DNA from: Hydractinia symbiolongicarpus
Lineage: Eukaryota; Cnidaria; Hydrozoa; Anthoathecata; Hydractiniidae
DNA: 64,000 nucleotides
Direction: 5' to 3'
Assembly: GCF_029227915.1 (NCBI RefSeq)
Contig: NC_079887.1
Span: 21,635,650 to 21,699,649, forward strand
The notes beneath the pieces are model-generated. The model made no database searches. It saw only the letters and a program-made list of their open reading frames with translations, and was not told the DNA's origin. Positions 10,857 to 20,612 of this stretch are shown here, one piece after another (positions within the stretch are counted from its first letter, which is position 1; each line of letters starts with the position of its first letter). The translations under genes were made by a program, and so were the position numbers.

Positions 10857-12240
10857 TTATTTGGCTATAGGTTTTTCTGCATTAAAAAGTAAAGACAGAA
10901 AACGAAGTGCGTTCAGTATAGATGGTTGAAGGTAATCAATGTAATTTTCTGATGTATAACTTCTCCATTTTCTGAGAAATGGGCTATACTGGTTTTTTGT
11001 TCCCGTTCTCCAGCTAAATATTAGTAGGTTTGTAGTTGTACTGTCAAAGCTTTGTTTTAGATATTTTCCCCTGACACCAGACATGGTACGAGAGTCAGTT
11101 TTTTCCACAAGGGGTAAAGGGAAAAAACATTGTACTCGATGATCACAGTATACTAAATACCTGATTCATTTCTTGTATTGGCGCTTGTTGCTGATGTTGT
11201 TGGAAGAGGACATCCCCTTCCGGCGTTTTCCTAAAAAAGGGCAACTATTTCTGTTATAATATCTGTTTTGTGAGCCGTTATTTCTATAGTATAACTTGTT
11301 TCTATAACGGTTTGTATATAGTTGCTGCATGCTTTAATTTATTTCTCATTTTCAACTATTTAATGTGCTGTGGCAAGTTGTCACCAAATAGGTTTTTTTT
11401 AACCTCAGTAGACACCATATTCAAGTCCTTATACTCTTCTTTCAGTACAGATCTTACAAAGAGTTTTTTTTGGCACAATTCTGTATTCGCATGACCTAAA
11501 AAGCCAATTAGATCAGCAGTTTTTTGGATCAGACTTTTCCTATTTATATTTTCAGAACTAAGGATCTCATTGGCGATGGAAAGTGATGCAAAGAGAGGGT
11601 TCACTTTTGAGCCATTTTTACGTCTGAGCGTTTTTGCATACTGGACAACATTTGTCAGAGTTCTATGTTTAGTTTAGGAAAGAACATTCCACAAATTTCA
11701 GGTCTGGGATTTTTTTAGCAAGCTTTTTCATTTCCTCCTTGCCTTTTTTGCCTGCCCAATTCTGGTTTATTATAGTGGCCTATTTTTCTTCAACAGCAGG
11801 GCCTGTTTTACAAACCTCTGTAATAATCCTGATATGCTTTAATCCACCTTTTTTAAGATTTAGACATCTCATCATCCTTTTGCTAGCTATTGAATCAGAG
11901 ACTGTTCAGTCTCTGATTCACAAGCTTGGAACTCCTTGTCGTTCTAAGATGCATACAGTTTTAGTTCATATTCATATGCTTGGCTGAGATGTGAGTATTC
12001 TCCATTCTGAGGTACATCATTTTTCCTCAAAGGAGAATTGTTTAGGCTCACTTGAGGAGCTGAGATAACTGTACGAGTAGCAGTGAAGGCACTTTCTTGT
12101 TGCTTAAGAGAGGTCACAATTTTAGGATGCTCTCCTAACCTGAGATTTTATACGCCCAATGTCGCAGTACTCTTAAATTTTTCTATCTCATTTGACAAAG
12201 ATTTGAAAAGCGAAACTAAGTCGCAGTGGGAGGAATGGGT
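10857..12240 (-). pseudogene. Decayed tyrosine-recombinase element (DIRS-like) remnant
   Basis: Two minus-strand blocks look like pieces of one element. The block at 11,604-11,356 reads as the end of a gag-like protein (ADLIGFLGHANTEL, NLFGDNLPQHIK). The block at 11,108-10,857 resembles the N-terminal core-binding domain of a tyrosine recombinase (FSWRTGTKNQYSPFLRKWRS, SILNALRFLSLLF). Further upstream, around 12,150-11,900, the same strand has coding-like text (VTSLKQQESAFTATRTVISA) broken by stops. No reverse transcriptase and no catalytic RxxHxxRH region were found, so this is a fragment. The DIRS-like assignment is from general family resemblance. Confidence 0.45.
11888..11919. repeat. Short perfect inverted repeat
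   Basis: GAATCAGAGACTG and CAGTCTCTGATTC pair with a 2-nt gap, forming a 13-bp hairpin in the decayed recombinase remnant. Function unknown; it may be a local inverted duplication. Confidence 0.6.
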
Positions 12241-12556
12241 GTTGTGTTGTTGTTTTGTGTCTCCTCGCCTGCTGGTGTAGGATTTGTGGTCGAATTTCCA
12301 CAAATACCACGTAGAGAAGATATTCCGTCGTCTGCTGTATTTATTTTTACATAGAAGAAAGTAAAAAAGAAATACTTATCTTTGTTCTATGTGCATACTT
12401 TGTTGTGGTTCGTCAATACTACGCTGCCATCTTACCTCTTTGACGGATATTGCCTCAGAAGTCTGGGAATAATTTCTGAAATAAAATCCTTATTTCAACG
12501 ATCGGTAAACATATAAAAAAAATATTTCGTTACGTGTATGTTTTTAATAAGCAAGA

Positions 12557-12901
12557 ATGAGTGAAACACTAAAATCCTTAAAGTACAAGCCGTCCCCAAT
12601 TCCTTCTAGTGGATTGGAAGGCCCGTTACTATTAAAATCTTCTGCGAAAGACAAATGGCTTGTTAATACAATGAAAGAATTTGTTCGAATTTTTATAGTT
12701 ATGAATAAAGTGGAAGTTCATCAATCGCAGATAATGAGGATGATGATGGTGATGATGATGAGGACCAGGACCATAATCAAGTCATTATGATCGACGAGTC
12801 AGAAAAAGGCCGACAGTCAAGAGGCAGAAGATTAGTCCGGAAGTCAAGAAACAGAAATCCAAAAACTGCAAGCAGAACCACAAAGTCAGTCGAGTGAAAT
12901 T
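12557..12901 (+). pseudogene. Small unrecognised ORF with an acidic, then basic tail in a second frame
   Basis: An ATG at 12,557 opens a frame starting MSETLKSLKYKPSPIPSSGL. An overlapping frame from about 12,720 to 12,898 encodes a run of Asp and Glu (DNEDDDGDDDEDQD) followed by a basic stretch (GRQSRGRRLVRKSRNR). Joining the two would need a 1-nt frameshift or splicing. No known domain; possibly a decayed gene or a first exon. Low confidence. Confidence 0.25.
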
Positions 12902-13034
12902 GATTTGCAAATAAATAAGGACGCATTGATGTAAATAATATATAAACGGTATTTTATATACTTTAAAAGCGTCAATTAATCCAACTGCAGCAAAATAGAA
13001 ATATAAAATACGTTTTCTAGTTTATTTTGTAAAA

Positions 13035-13130
13035 CTCCCCTGGCAAAAAAATCCGTCGGTGAAAATCGACGATTTTTTTCACCGACAAAATATTTCACCG
13101 CCAGATTTTTCACTGATGAAGTAGTCACAA
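13035..13130. repeat. MITE-like repeat, copy 2 (CGGTGAAAA family)
   Basis: Inverse-orientation relative of the repeat at 4,111-4,232, with GTCGGTGAAAATCGACG and TTCACCGACAAAATATTTCA motifs that can fold back. Confidence 0.45.
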
Positions 13131-13578
13131 AAGTTTATAGCATTAATCGCTGTATCAATCAAAGTGGAGGATTGTGAGAGAACAGGTTAATTAAGATTGG
13201 CTTGTCTTAGAAATCAATGATTTTCTGGCTTATCGTTAGCTGCATGTAACCCTGACGTGTCGATTTCACGTTCATACAGAACTCTTGAAATCAAAATATG
13301 GAATGTAGGAATAAGTATTTTTCTCTTTCTGGAGTAAAAGTTTCCGTGCTTTTTCTTCGTTTGCTCAATACACGAGTGTAACATACGTTGCCATTTGTCT
13401 AGTGAGATGATGATTTTGATCAATGACAGCTAATTTTCTTCGGCCAACAAAACTATCGTGGTACATATAAAAGAGAATGGTAAAAAAGTTATATTTACAT
13501 TAAAGATGTCCTGGTCAACATTTTTATAAATATTTAATCCACAAATGTGCCCTAAAGGTATGGGTTTAGGTGTATACA
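13131..13578. other. Spacer, nothing recognised
   Basis: No feature supported. Confidence 0.4.
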
Positions 13579-13756
13579 TTAGTCGAGCATTATGACATGA
13601 CTCTAAGACACCAGCGTCAGGAATGTTTTTCTAAAATAAAATTGTCATTAGCCACCTAGGTGCCATGTTAGTCGAGCATTATGACATGACTCTAAGACAC
13701 CAGCGTCACGAATGTTTTTGTAAAATAAAATTGTCATTAGCCACCTAGGTTCCATT
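13579..13756. repeat. Tandem duplication, 2 x 89 bp
   Basis: Two adjacent copies beginning TTAGTCGAGCATTATGACAT and ending around CCACCTAGG(T). They differ at only a few positions (for example CAGGAATG versus CACGAATG), so the duplication is recent. Confidence 0.9.
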
Positions 13757-14414
13757 GCAATCCGCCATAGCTTCTCCATTGCTGTTTATTCCTTATCAAT
13801 TCAATTCTTTTGTTTCATCAGAGGCCCATGCAAGCATTGTCCATCATACCATACATGTCCATTAGTTACTTGATGAAGTATAGAATTCATGTAGCCTACA
13901 GAAAAACTTGCTTCATTAACTTTCGTAGCTACGGTTTTGAGTTACAATCTATAACCACAAATTAAAAACTATTATTTGTGAGACCTTAAATCTAAAACTA
14001 TCGCCATTACATTCTTTTGCACAAAACTAAAAATGTTTCCTGATGTCGGCCATCCATTTAAAAAAAATGCTTTTCCCTCTTTTATTTCCAGCCTAGAATT
14101 TCAAATGTTAACAAAACAGAATATACGGTATAAAAGCTTCGTACCTCACTTATTTTTGCTGTCAACTTATTACTTTTGTGTCACATATCGATCTGGTGAA
14201 GGACATCTTGAAATGACAGATTTTCTCCTAATAAGGAAATAAAAATAAGTAAAATGTATAAAAGTAATTTATATCGTAACTGTTAGTTTTCACAAAACAA
14301 AGTAAGACTAAAATATCTATTTGCTGATACAGGCCAAGGAATTAGCTACTATAATTTATGTTGATTACGCAAACTTTGTATTAATTAATCAACTAGCTGT
14401 TCTTTTTTGACAGA
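13757..14414. other. Spacer upstream of the recombinase pseudogene
   Basis: AT-rich, no gene recognised. It may hold a decayed intron of the downstream recombinase gene, since the latter begins after a splice acceptor. Confidence 0.35.
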
Positions 14415-15271
14415 TCACCTCAACATTGGCATCTGGGAGAAACTAGATTCAATTAGGGACGGGTCTTCACGACAAAAAATTGCTAACCTACCAGCTCTTT
14501 TCAAAGCAGCCTTTGCTCCAGGGACAATCAGTAAATATCGTAGGGCATGGCATAGGTGGGTGAAATAGACCAGTAACTATCTTGAAGTTTTACACTGTCC
14601 GGCTGACCCGTTCTTTGTTTGCATTTTTCTAAACGATTTAGTCGTAGAAAAGAGTTCTGTCAGTACAGTCATTTCAGCTTTTTGTGGAATTCGATGGGGA
14701 CACCTAAATACAGGTTTTGAATCGCCTACAGACAGCCCAATTGTAAAGTTAGCATTCGAAGGAGCTAAACGGCTACTTTCAAAAAATAGTACAAATCGCA
14801 AAAAACCATTTACTGCGGAAATAATTAAGACATTGGTGGCTAAGTATGAAAAGTCCGAAAATATGATGCATCTAAGATTCATAATTTTATGTATTTTTGG
14901 CTTCGCGGGCTTTTTTCGTATAAGTGAACTCCTGAGCATTAGACTGAAACACTTAAAATTAGAAAAGGATTCTGCCCAAATTTTCATTGAAAAGTCAAAA
15001 ACAGATCAGTTGAGAGATAACAAGAGAGCACTCTTTAAGATCAGGGGAAGCGTCCGCAGCTGCTAACAATGGAGTTACTGAGCGATTTTCTTTTCTTTTT
15101 TTCTTTTCTTTTCTTTTCAATTTATTTAAAGTCGATTATTCACATATTTACAATAGTTTCCAAAAAAAAAGTAATTAAGAAAACTAATCTAAATCGACTA
15201 AATTTTTTTTATGTTTACAATTAAATAAAATCATTTTTTTTATATATATAAACAATAATAACAACAAAGTT

Positions 15272-18200
15272 CTATAAAGGGACCTTACATTCATCACAGT
15301 TACATTTAGATCCGTCCCACATTTTAATCATGCTTTTAAAAACTTTAAGGTTGTCACATCGTTTCAAATGTGATGGTAGGTTATTCCAAATCTTTGGTCC
15401 CAGGGCTGATAAGCTATTAGTTCCAAAAGTCGCGGTCCTTTTCCTTGAGACTACCAAATTATTTGTATTTTGTTCTCTGACTGTCCTACCGTTATCATTT
15501 AAACAAAATATATCTTTCATAAAAAGAGGGCTGCTGTTATTTATAGTTTTAGAGATTTCTATACACAATGACCGTAAGCGATTTACATTCATGTGACTCT
15601 TGCTGGAATTTTTAAGTAAATTTTCGTATGTACTTACCGTATCATTATACAGAAATCTTAATGCTCGTTTTTGTATCATTTCGACTTTAGATAAAGATTT
15701 AGAAGAAGAAAAATGCCATATAAGGGAACAATAATTGAAATTTGCGTAGATAAAACTTTGAACTAAAATATATTTTGCTTGAAAGGATAAGAAACTTCTA
15801 AATCGAAATAAGGCATTTAGTTGGGCTGATGCTTTGCGACACAAATCACTAACGTGTCTGTCAAAATTTAATTTATTGTCTATAGTCACACCTAGTAATT
15901 TCACATTATTTTCACTTTCAATAGTTTTATTTCCTATATTAAATTTTAGACCTAAATTATCTGCCTTATTCTTTGTCAGAATTATCGAGTGAAACTTTTC
16001 AGGGTTTGCAATCATTTTATTCTCTTTTAACCAGGAGAGGGCAGTTTTAGCTTCGTTTTCTAAAGTATTTATCAAATTAGGAATAGAATTTGAGAAGTTG
16101 GATATTGTGTTATCATCAGCGTAATTATGTAGCTTATATTTTTCTATAAAAAGAAACAAATCATTTATAAATATATTGAATATGATAGGTCCCAAAATAG
16201 AACCTTGTGGTACACCAGATAAGATAATTTGAAATAGACTATAGATCCCATTTATTCGAGTGGCTTGCTCTCTATCAGTAAGATAAGATAGAATGAATTG
16301 AAGAGACTTATTGTCAAATCCATAAGCAGCTAGTTTCGCAATTAGTAAGTCATGTGGTACACAGTCAAAAGCTTTTGAAAGATCCATCAAGATCGCACCC
16401 ACCACATAATTCTTATCAAGTTTACTCTTCCATTCCTCAATTAAGCGAATTAGTACTTGTTGGGTACTATAGCATTTCCTATAGGCGGAGAGAAAGGTCG
16501 ACAATTTTGATTCCATATAAGCGGTTATTTGTTCTTTCATAACCCTTTCGTAAAATTTAGAAAAAACATTTAAAACACTGACAGGCCTGTAGTTTGATAT
16601 TTTAGTTTTATCTTTTCCTCCCTTATCCAATGGCGTTACAGCAGCTCGCTTAGCTTTGCTTGGAAATTTGTTTGAAACTATGCTACTATTTATAGCATCT
16701 GTTAGTGGCGTTACTAGGTGCCTTTTTGCTAATTTTGTCAGCTTTGATGGTATTGTATCTTCACCTGTTGATACTTTGGTGTTTAAATCATTAAACAGTT
16801 TAGAAATTGTATTTTCATCAACTTCTTGGAATGTGAAGTTCTCATTGTTGTTAGAATCATTGATTTCCTTTATTTTAATGATACTTGGATGATTTTCAAA
16901 ACTATCAACAATTTCTTCAATCATTTTTGACTTATCATTTACATTCTTATATTTTATAGGATTTGGTTTCATGCCACAAGAATTTTCTAAAATATTGATG
17001 TAGTATTCGTTGAAAAGTTTGGTTAGCTGTTTTTTATCAGTAACTAAACTTTCATTTTGAACGATCGCTATATCTCCTTTGCTTATTCCACTTTTATTTG
17101 AGATCAAGGGTTTAACAGTTTCCCAAAACGTTTTTTTGGAAATAAAACCTGATTCTGTTACCCTTTTGAAATGGTTTTTGATAGCCTTTTTGCGTAAATT
17201 TACACACTTGTTTCTCTGTTTCTTGTACGTGATTTTGTTTTCAGAAGTAGGATTTTTATTGTATTTATTTTTGAACCTAGACCTTGTATATATTGCCTTT
17301 TTTAACTCTTTTGTCATAAATGGTGCCTCGTTTCCACGCAGAGTTTTTTGCTTCTGTGGGGCATGCTTTTCTATGATAGATGTGAAAACATTGATGAGGT
17401 TTTCATAATTCAGTTCAGGATCTTTACTATTACAAATAAAATTTGCGTTCTCAACATCACGTAAAAAGTTGGCTTCATTAAAATTTTTGTAACTTCTGTA
17501 AATAATTTTCTTGGATGCTAAGCGTGCTAAATGAGATTTTAAAAATGTTGTTACCATTTGATGATGATCACTTAATCCTGTTTCACATGTTAGTGTGTGT
17601 TGAAAACATCTGGGTCTATTTGTAAGAATGACATCTATAGCTGTTCCGTTAGGACTAGCAAAACAGGTTTTGTTTTTGACAAGATTTTCAAGACTAAAAA
17701 TATCACAGAAATTATTTAAGGTTTCGAAACCAGAATCGTTCGAGTTATGGCAATCGATATTTATATCACCCATAATTATTATGTTTTCGACTTTAGATAG
17801 AGCTTTATTTAAAGCTATCTCTAATTCCTCAAAAAAGTTGTTTAAGTTTGAATAATGAGGTGGTCTATAAATACTGATAACTGTCCATTTTTTATTTCTT
17901 ATCGTTAATTCTGAGCAAATGATTTCATTATTTGTTATACCCAAATCATTAACTTGTCTACAGGCTATTCCTTTCTTAACATATTCAATTAACCCTCCTC
18001 CATTTTTGTTCCTATCTTTTCTAGTTCTAATTTCATAGTTATCAATATAGAATTGTTCGTTTGGAAAACTCTCATCTAGTTTGGTTTCAGCAAATACAAA
18101 ATAATCAGGTGAAAATTTTGTCAGAATTTCTCTTGCATCAATTATTTTGTTTCTGAGACTATTAATGTTTAAATAGCCTAAAAGAGGATTGGAAGGGTAC

Positions 18201-18358
18201 TTAATTCGTAATTTATGTATTTCATCTAAAGAACTTTGGTGAGAATTATGTGTCGGATTTTGATCATTTCTATATTGACTCCCAACACATTCATCAGGAA
18301 TATCAGATTTATTATCATCGCAAACTAGTCCAAGCCTATTGAATACCCCTGCTGATCT
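15272..18358 (-). CDS. LINE ORF2: endonuclease and reverse transcriptase
   Basis: The frame is open from the slippery heptamer at 18,358-18,364 down to the stop at 15,272, giving about 1,028 aa. There is no ATG in it before about 17,944. The upstream part is needed for function: it encodes the N-terminal endonuclease motifs LGYLNINSLRNK and VFAETKLDESF. The APE endonuclease continues with IIIMGDINID and ETGLSDHHQ. The reverse transcriptase has ILMDLSKAFDCVPHDLL, SGVPQGSILGP and the catalytic YADD. The protein ends with a Cys-containing tail (CNCDEC). Translation probably depends on -1 frameshifting from ORF1 (inference). A TAA lies in this frame immediately 5' of the heptamer. The frame shows no internal stops, so the insertion is fairly young. 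Confidence 0.9.
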   Translation of the reverse strand, partial: RSAGVFNRLGLVCDDNKSDIPDECVGSQYRNDQNPTHNSHQSSLDEIHKLRIKYPSNPLLGYLNINSLRNKIIDAREILTKFSPDYFVFAETKLDESFPNEQFYIDNYEIRTRKDRNKNGGGLIEYVKKGIACRQVNDLGITNNEIICSELTIRNKKWTVISIYRPPHYSNLNNFFEELEIALNKALSKVENIIIMGDINIDCHNSNDSGFETLNNFCDIFSLENLVKNKTCFASPNGTAIDVILTNRPRCFQHTLTCETGLSDHHQMVTTFLKSHLARLASKKIIYRSYKNFNEANFLRDVENANFICNSKDPELNYENLINVFTSIIEKHAPQKQKTLRGNEAPFMTKELKKAIYTRSRFKNKYNKNPTSENKITYKKQRNKCVNLRKKAIKNHFKRVTESGFISKKTFWETVKPLISNKSGISKGDIAIVQNESLVTDKKQLTKLFNEYYINILENSCGMKPNPIKYKNVNDKSKMIEEIVDSFENHPSIIKIKEINDSNNNENFTFQEVDENTISKLFNDLNTKVSTGEDTIPSKLTKLAKRHLVTPLTDAINSSIVSNKFPSKAKRAAVTPLDKGGKDKTKISNYRPVSVLNVFSKFYERVMKEQITAYMESKLSTFLSAYRKCYSTQQVLIRLIEEWKSKLDKNYVVGAILMDLSKAFDCVPHDLLIAKLAAYGFDNKSLQFILSYLTDREQATRINGIYSLFQIILSGVPQGSILGPIIFNIFINDLFLFIEKYKLHNYADDNTISNFSNSIPNLINTLENEAKTALSWLKENKMIANPEKFHSIILTKNKADNLGLKFNIGNKTIESENNVKLLGVTIDNKLNFDRHVSDLCRKASAQLNALFRFRSFLSFQAKYILVQSFIYANFNYCSLIWHFSSSKSLSKVEMIQKRALRFLYNDTVSTYENLLKNSSKSHMNVNRLRSLCIEISKTINNSSPLFMKDIFCLNDNGRTVREQNTNNLVVSRKRTATFGTNSLSALGPKIWNNLPSHLKRCDNLKVFKSMIKMWDGSKCNCDECKVPL

Positions 18359-19416
18359 AAAAAATTATTTATAAAAGCTATAAAATTTCGTGCTAACATT
18401 ATCTTACCATTCTCTCGTAAATGTATGCCATCTTTCCATAGGTGTTCTTCTCTGATATTGTTGTGTCTGATGTAGCCATAACCGTGTAGATCGGATCCTT
18501 CTCTTAATAGTTTGTTAATACTGTTTATTCTATCAGAGTCGACACGTCTGCTCGTAACCAAGGCAGAGATAAAAACTTTTTCTACTCCGTTACGCACACA
18601 TTTTTTTCCGATGTCCAGGATCTGTTCGGCAATTTTGTTATCTGACGCTGCATTTAGATGACTTGATAAAAGATTGTTGATTCCTACATGGATAACGACA
18701 ATATCAGGTTTTTCTTGTTCCAGTGTTGGTTGTACGTAATAATTTAAGTTTTCGACACTTGCTCCTGGGAATATCTTAAATCTCACATTTCCATTTTTTA
18801 TTTGCTCGTTAAATTCTTTCACTCGAATACCTTTTGGTATACTATCGGTCATTATCCGTATCTTCTTAAAATGGTGTACATTTTGATGCTCAAGATTCGT
18901 AGCTAATTGATCTCTTTCGGGAAACGGATTGATAACAGGGTTGGGTCTTCGTCTGTGTGTTACATTATTTTTAAAGATATTTGACGAACGAATATGGTTG
19001 TTAACATCTACGTGGTGCGTATTTTGACTCTCCTTCGTAAAATTACAATCTTGATCACCCCAACTTTGTTGATTAGAATCGTCATTAACTTCAACTCTTA
19101 GGTCGTTAAATCTGTTATGATGTAATTCTTCATTTCTATTAACTTTATTTGTAGAAAACCTTGAGGGACCTTTGATTACGTTGTTCCATTGATTATGCTG
19201 TTTAATCGGTTCCACATGTTTACACGTTTCAACTGAATGATCACGTTGATTACTGTTTAAAATTTCGCTAACCAATTTTTTGTAATCTTTTATTTCTTCT
19301 TTAAGGAAATCTATTTCACTCCTCAGTTGTTTAATTAATATATTTGACGAGTTGTCCCCGATCTTGCTCAGTTTATACGAAATAAATTCTTTTAAATCGC
19401 AAACCTGTGTTGTCAA
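18325..19416 (-). CDS. LINE ORF1: coiled coil plus SGNH esterase-like protein
   Basis: A 363-codon frame whose first near-cognate start is TTG; no ATG precedes it, consistent with 5' truncation. The N-terminal part is coiled-coil-like (LIKQLRSEIDFLKEEIKDYK). After a polar, Asn-rich middle comes a domain with the SGNH hydrolase/esterase blocks: TDSIPKGI (Ser block, Thr in place of the usual Gly), VVIHVGINNLL (GxN block) and KDGIHLREN (DxxH block). Such esterase ORF1 proteins are known in CR1 and L2-type LINEs, where they bind RNA and membranes. The 3' end overlaps ORF2, with the stop at 18,325-18,327. Confidence 0.85.
   Translation of the reverse strand: MTTQVCDLKEFISYKLSKIGDNSSNILIKQLRSEIDFLKEEIKDYKKLVSEILNSNQRDHSVETCKHVEPIKQHNQWNNVIKGPSRFSTNKVNRNEELHHNRFNDLRVEVNDDSNQQSWGDQDCNFTKESQNTHHVDVNNHIRSSNIFKNNVTHRRRPNPVINPFPERDQLATNLEHQNVHHFKKIRIMTDSIPKGIRVKEFNEQIKNGNVRFKIFPGASVENLNYYVQPTLEQEKPDIVVIHVGINNLLSSHLNAASDNKIAEQILDIGKKCVRNGVEKVFISALVTSRRVDSDRINSINKLLREGSDLHGYGYIRHNNIREEHLWKDGIHLRENGKIMLARNFIAFINNFLDQQGYSIGLD
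18358..18364 (-). promoter_or_regulatory. Candidate -1 ribosomal frameshift heptamer (T TTT TTA)
   Basis: In the ORF1 frame the sequence reads AAT TTT TTA, which is the canonical X XXY YYZ slippery heptamer. Slipping back one base gives TTT TTT AGA and enters ORF2. In the ORF2 frame a TAA stop lies directly 5' of the heptamer. ORF1 ends 31 nt downstream of it. A stimulatory structure downstream was not evaluated. Confidence 0.6.
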
Positions 19417-19579
19417 ACTTTTAAATTTAAATTTAAATTTATTGATAGGGAAGCCGTTCGCTTGTCCCCTAGCAGCACTGTCAAAGACAGATACATAAAA
19501 GATAGCAAAAAGAAACGTTTGGACATTTTTCTGAATTTAGGTATATAGCAGCCTACAGACTTAACCTCTTTTACCCCTT

Positions 19580-19690
19580 AGTGTATTGTATATGCGCTTT
19601 GCCAAGCCAACGAGGCGAGAATACCGATATCACCATATTGAGTTTTTATTTATCCTTAATCACCCATTGCTGGGAAGAAGTGAAAAGAAG
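19580..19690. repeat. Single diverged copy of the 20.1-kb repeat unit plus flank
   Basis: Contains one TGTATTGTATATGCGCTTTG unit, followed by a flank (CACCATATTGAGTTTTTATT onward) that recurs at 20,285-20,350. The two loci are a segmental duplication about 0.66 kb apart. Confidence 0.85.
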
Positions 19691-20102
19691 CGAGGTTTCC
19701 ACTATCGCAGATTGCTGGAAACTAAGTTTCTTTTCAGATTCTGTACGGCAATGCTTTGCAGGTGTGACTGCTCATGCGCAGTGAGTTAGTATTTCAGTCG
19801 ACTCTCGCAAGGGTTCTTCCGCAATCGTCAGTTAGCCTTGGCGTCGCAAACTTTTGCTAACAGTGTTTAATGTTCATCATATCTTTTATTTTTTCATGTA
19901 CCACCCAACTTCGAGTTTATGACGAAAATCGTGGAAAACAGACTACAAAGATATATATTGTAAGATGCACGGCATAACAAATGGTCATCTTCACGGTTTT
20001 TCTTCTCTAGAAAAAAGGCTATAAAGCTCCCACGTTTGGATCTATGGGCTAGAGAAGTTTTTTCATCCAGTTGCTGATCATCATGCCGTTCATCATAGCT
20101 GT

Positions 20103-20285
20103 GTGTATTGTGTATGTGCTTTGTATTGTATATGTGCTTTGCCAAGCCAACGAGGCGAGAATTGTATTGTATATGTGCTTTGCCAAGCCAACGAGGCGAG
20201 AAGTGTATTGTGTATGTGCTTTGCCAAGCCAACGAGGTGAGAGTGTATTGTATATGCGCTTTGCCAAGCCAACGAGGCGAGAATA
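20103..20285. repeat. Minisatellite, about 39-40 bp x 4-5
   Basis: Units read TGTATTGTATATGTGCTTTG followed by CCAAGCCAACGAGGCGAGAA, with small variants (TGTATTGTG, GAGGTGAGAG). Long open frames on both strands here are only repeat-driven. Confidence 0.9.
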
Positions 20286-20441
20286 CCAGTATCACCATAT
20301 TGAGTTTTTATTTATTCTTAATCACCCATTGCTGGGAAGAAGTGAAAAGAAAATTCGCGGGAAATCACCCGTCGCTAGTTGCAGCTACCATTTTAGCTTA
20401 CAAGCAGATAGAGAAACGCATAGCTGGCATTATAATAAGAA

Positions 20442-20612
20442 CTAGTCCTTGCCCGTGGAAATATCCACGGGTTTGCCCGTCCTTTCAATTTACCCGTTGC
20501 AACAAAATGGATAAAAATATATCGCATTTGATATTTGTGTTTCCGCAACATCTTTTCTAACTCAGCGGGAGTCCGCGCAAAAACAGACAGACGACGGCTA
20601 TTATTATAGAGA
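20442..20612 (-). mobile_element. Short non-autonomous Helitron, unit 2 of a tandem
   Basis: On the minus strand it begins TCTCTATAATAATAGCCG and ends with a hairpin (CCCGTGGATATTTCCACGGG) followed 6 nt later by CTAG and then T. This is the Helitron 3' signature (palindrome plus CTRR, A/T target). 171 bp, no coding capacity. Immediately beyond its CTAG the sequence TTCTTATTATAATGCC resembles a degenerate 5' end of a third unit. Confidence 0.8.

Larger units (their letters stand above)
15089..19440 (-). mobile_element. CR1/L2-like non-LTR retrotransposon (LINE), 5'-truncated
   Basis: Oriented on the minus strand inside the recombinase pseudogene. The 3' end carries an (AAAAG)-type tail (about 15,117-15,089). 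Two overlapping ORFs encode an SGNH-esterase-type ORF1 and an APE endonuclease/reverse transcriptase ORF2, as in CR1/L2 clades. The 5' boundary is set by the point where the recombinase frame resumes (19,441); there the element begins with (AAATTT)n and has no ATG for ORF1, so it is probably truncated within ORF1. I could not define a clear target duplication. Confidence 0.85.
14415..19548 (+). pseudogene. Tyrosine recombinase-like gene, broken and split by a LINE
   Basis: After the acceptor TTTTTTGACAG the plus strand reads LNIGIWEKLDSIRDG, then APGTISKYRRAWHRWVK, then an in-frame TAG (14,566-14,568). It continues through a core-binding and catalytic-like part with ISAFCGIRWGHLNTG, FAGFFRISELLSIRL and EKSKTDQLRDN. 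An internal deletion near 15,028 joins this to HSLRSGEASAAANNGVTERF, the conserved HxLR region. Coding is then interrupted at about 15,088 by a LINE. On the far side of the LINE (19,441-19,548) the same frame resumes with STVKDRYIKDSKKKRLDIFL and ends NLGI, stop. The C-terminal RYIKDS-type ending matches xerD-like recombinase genes seen in cnidarians (family knowledge). Stop codon, deletion and LINE make this a pseudogene. Confidence 0.75.

Noticed and set aside
15330-17855. Plus-strand ORFs across the LINE
   Set aside because: Antisense shadows of LINE ORF2.
20049-20560. Overlapping ORFs with repeated CICALPSQRGE-type peptides
   Set aside because: Produced by the 39-40-bp minisatellite in several frames; no start or splice context.
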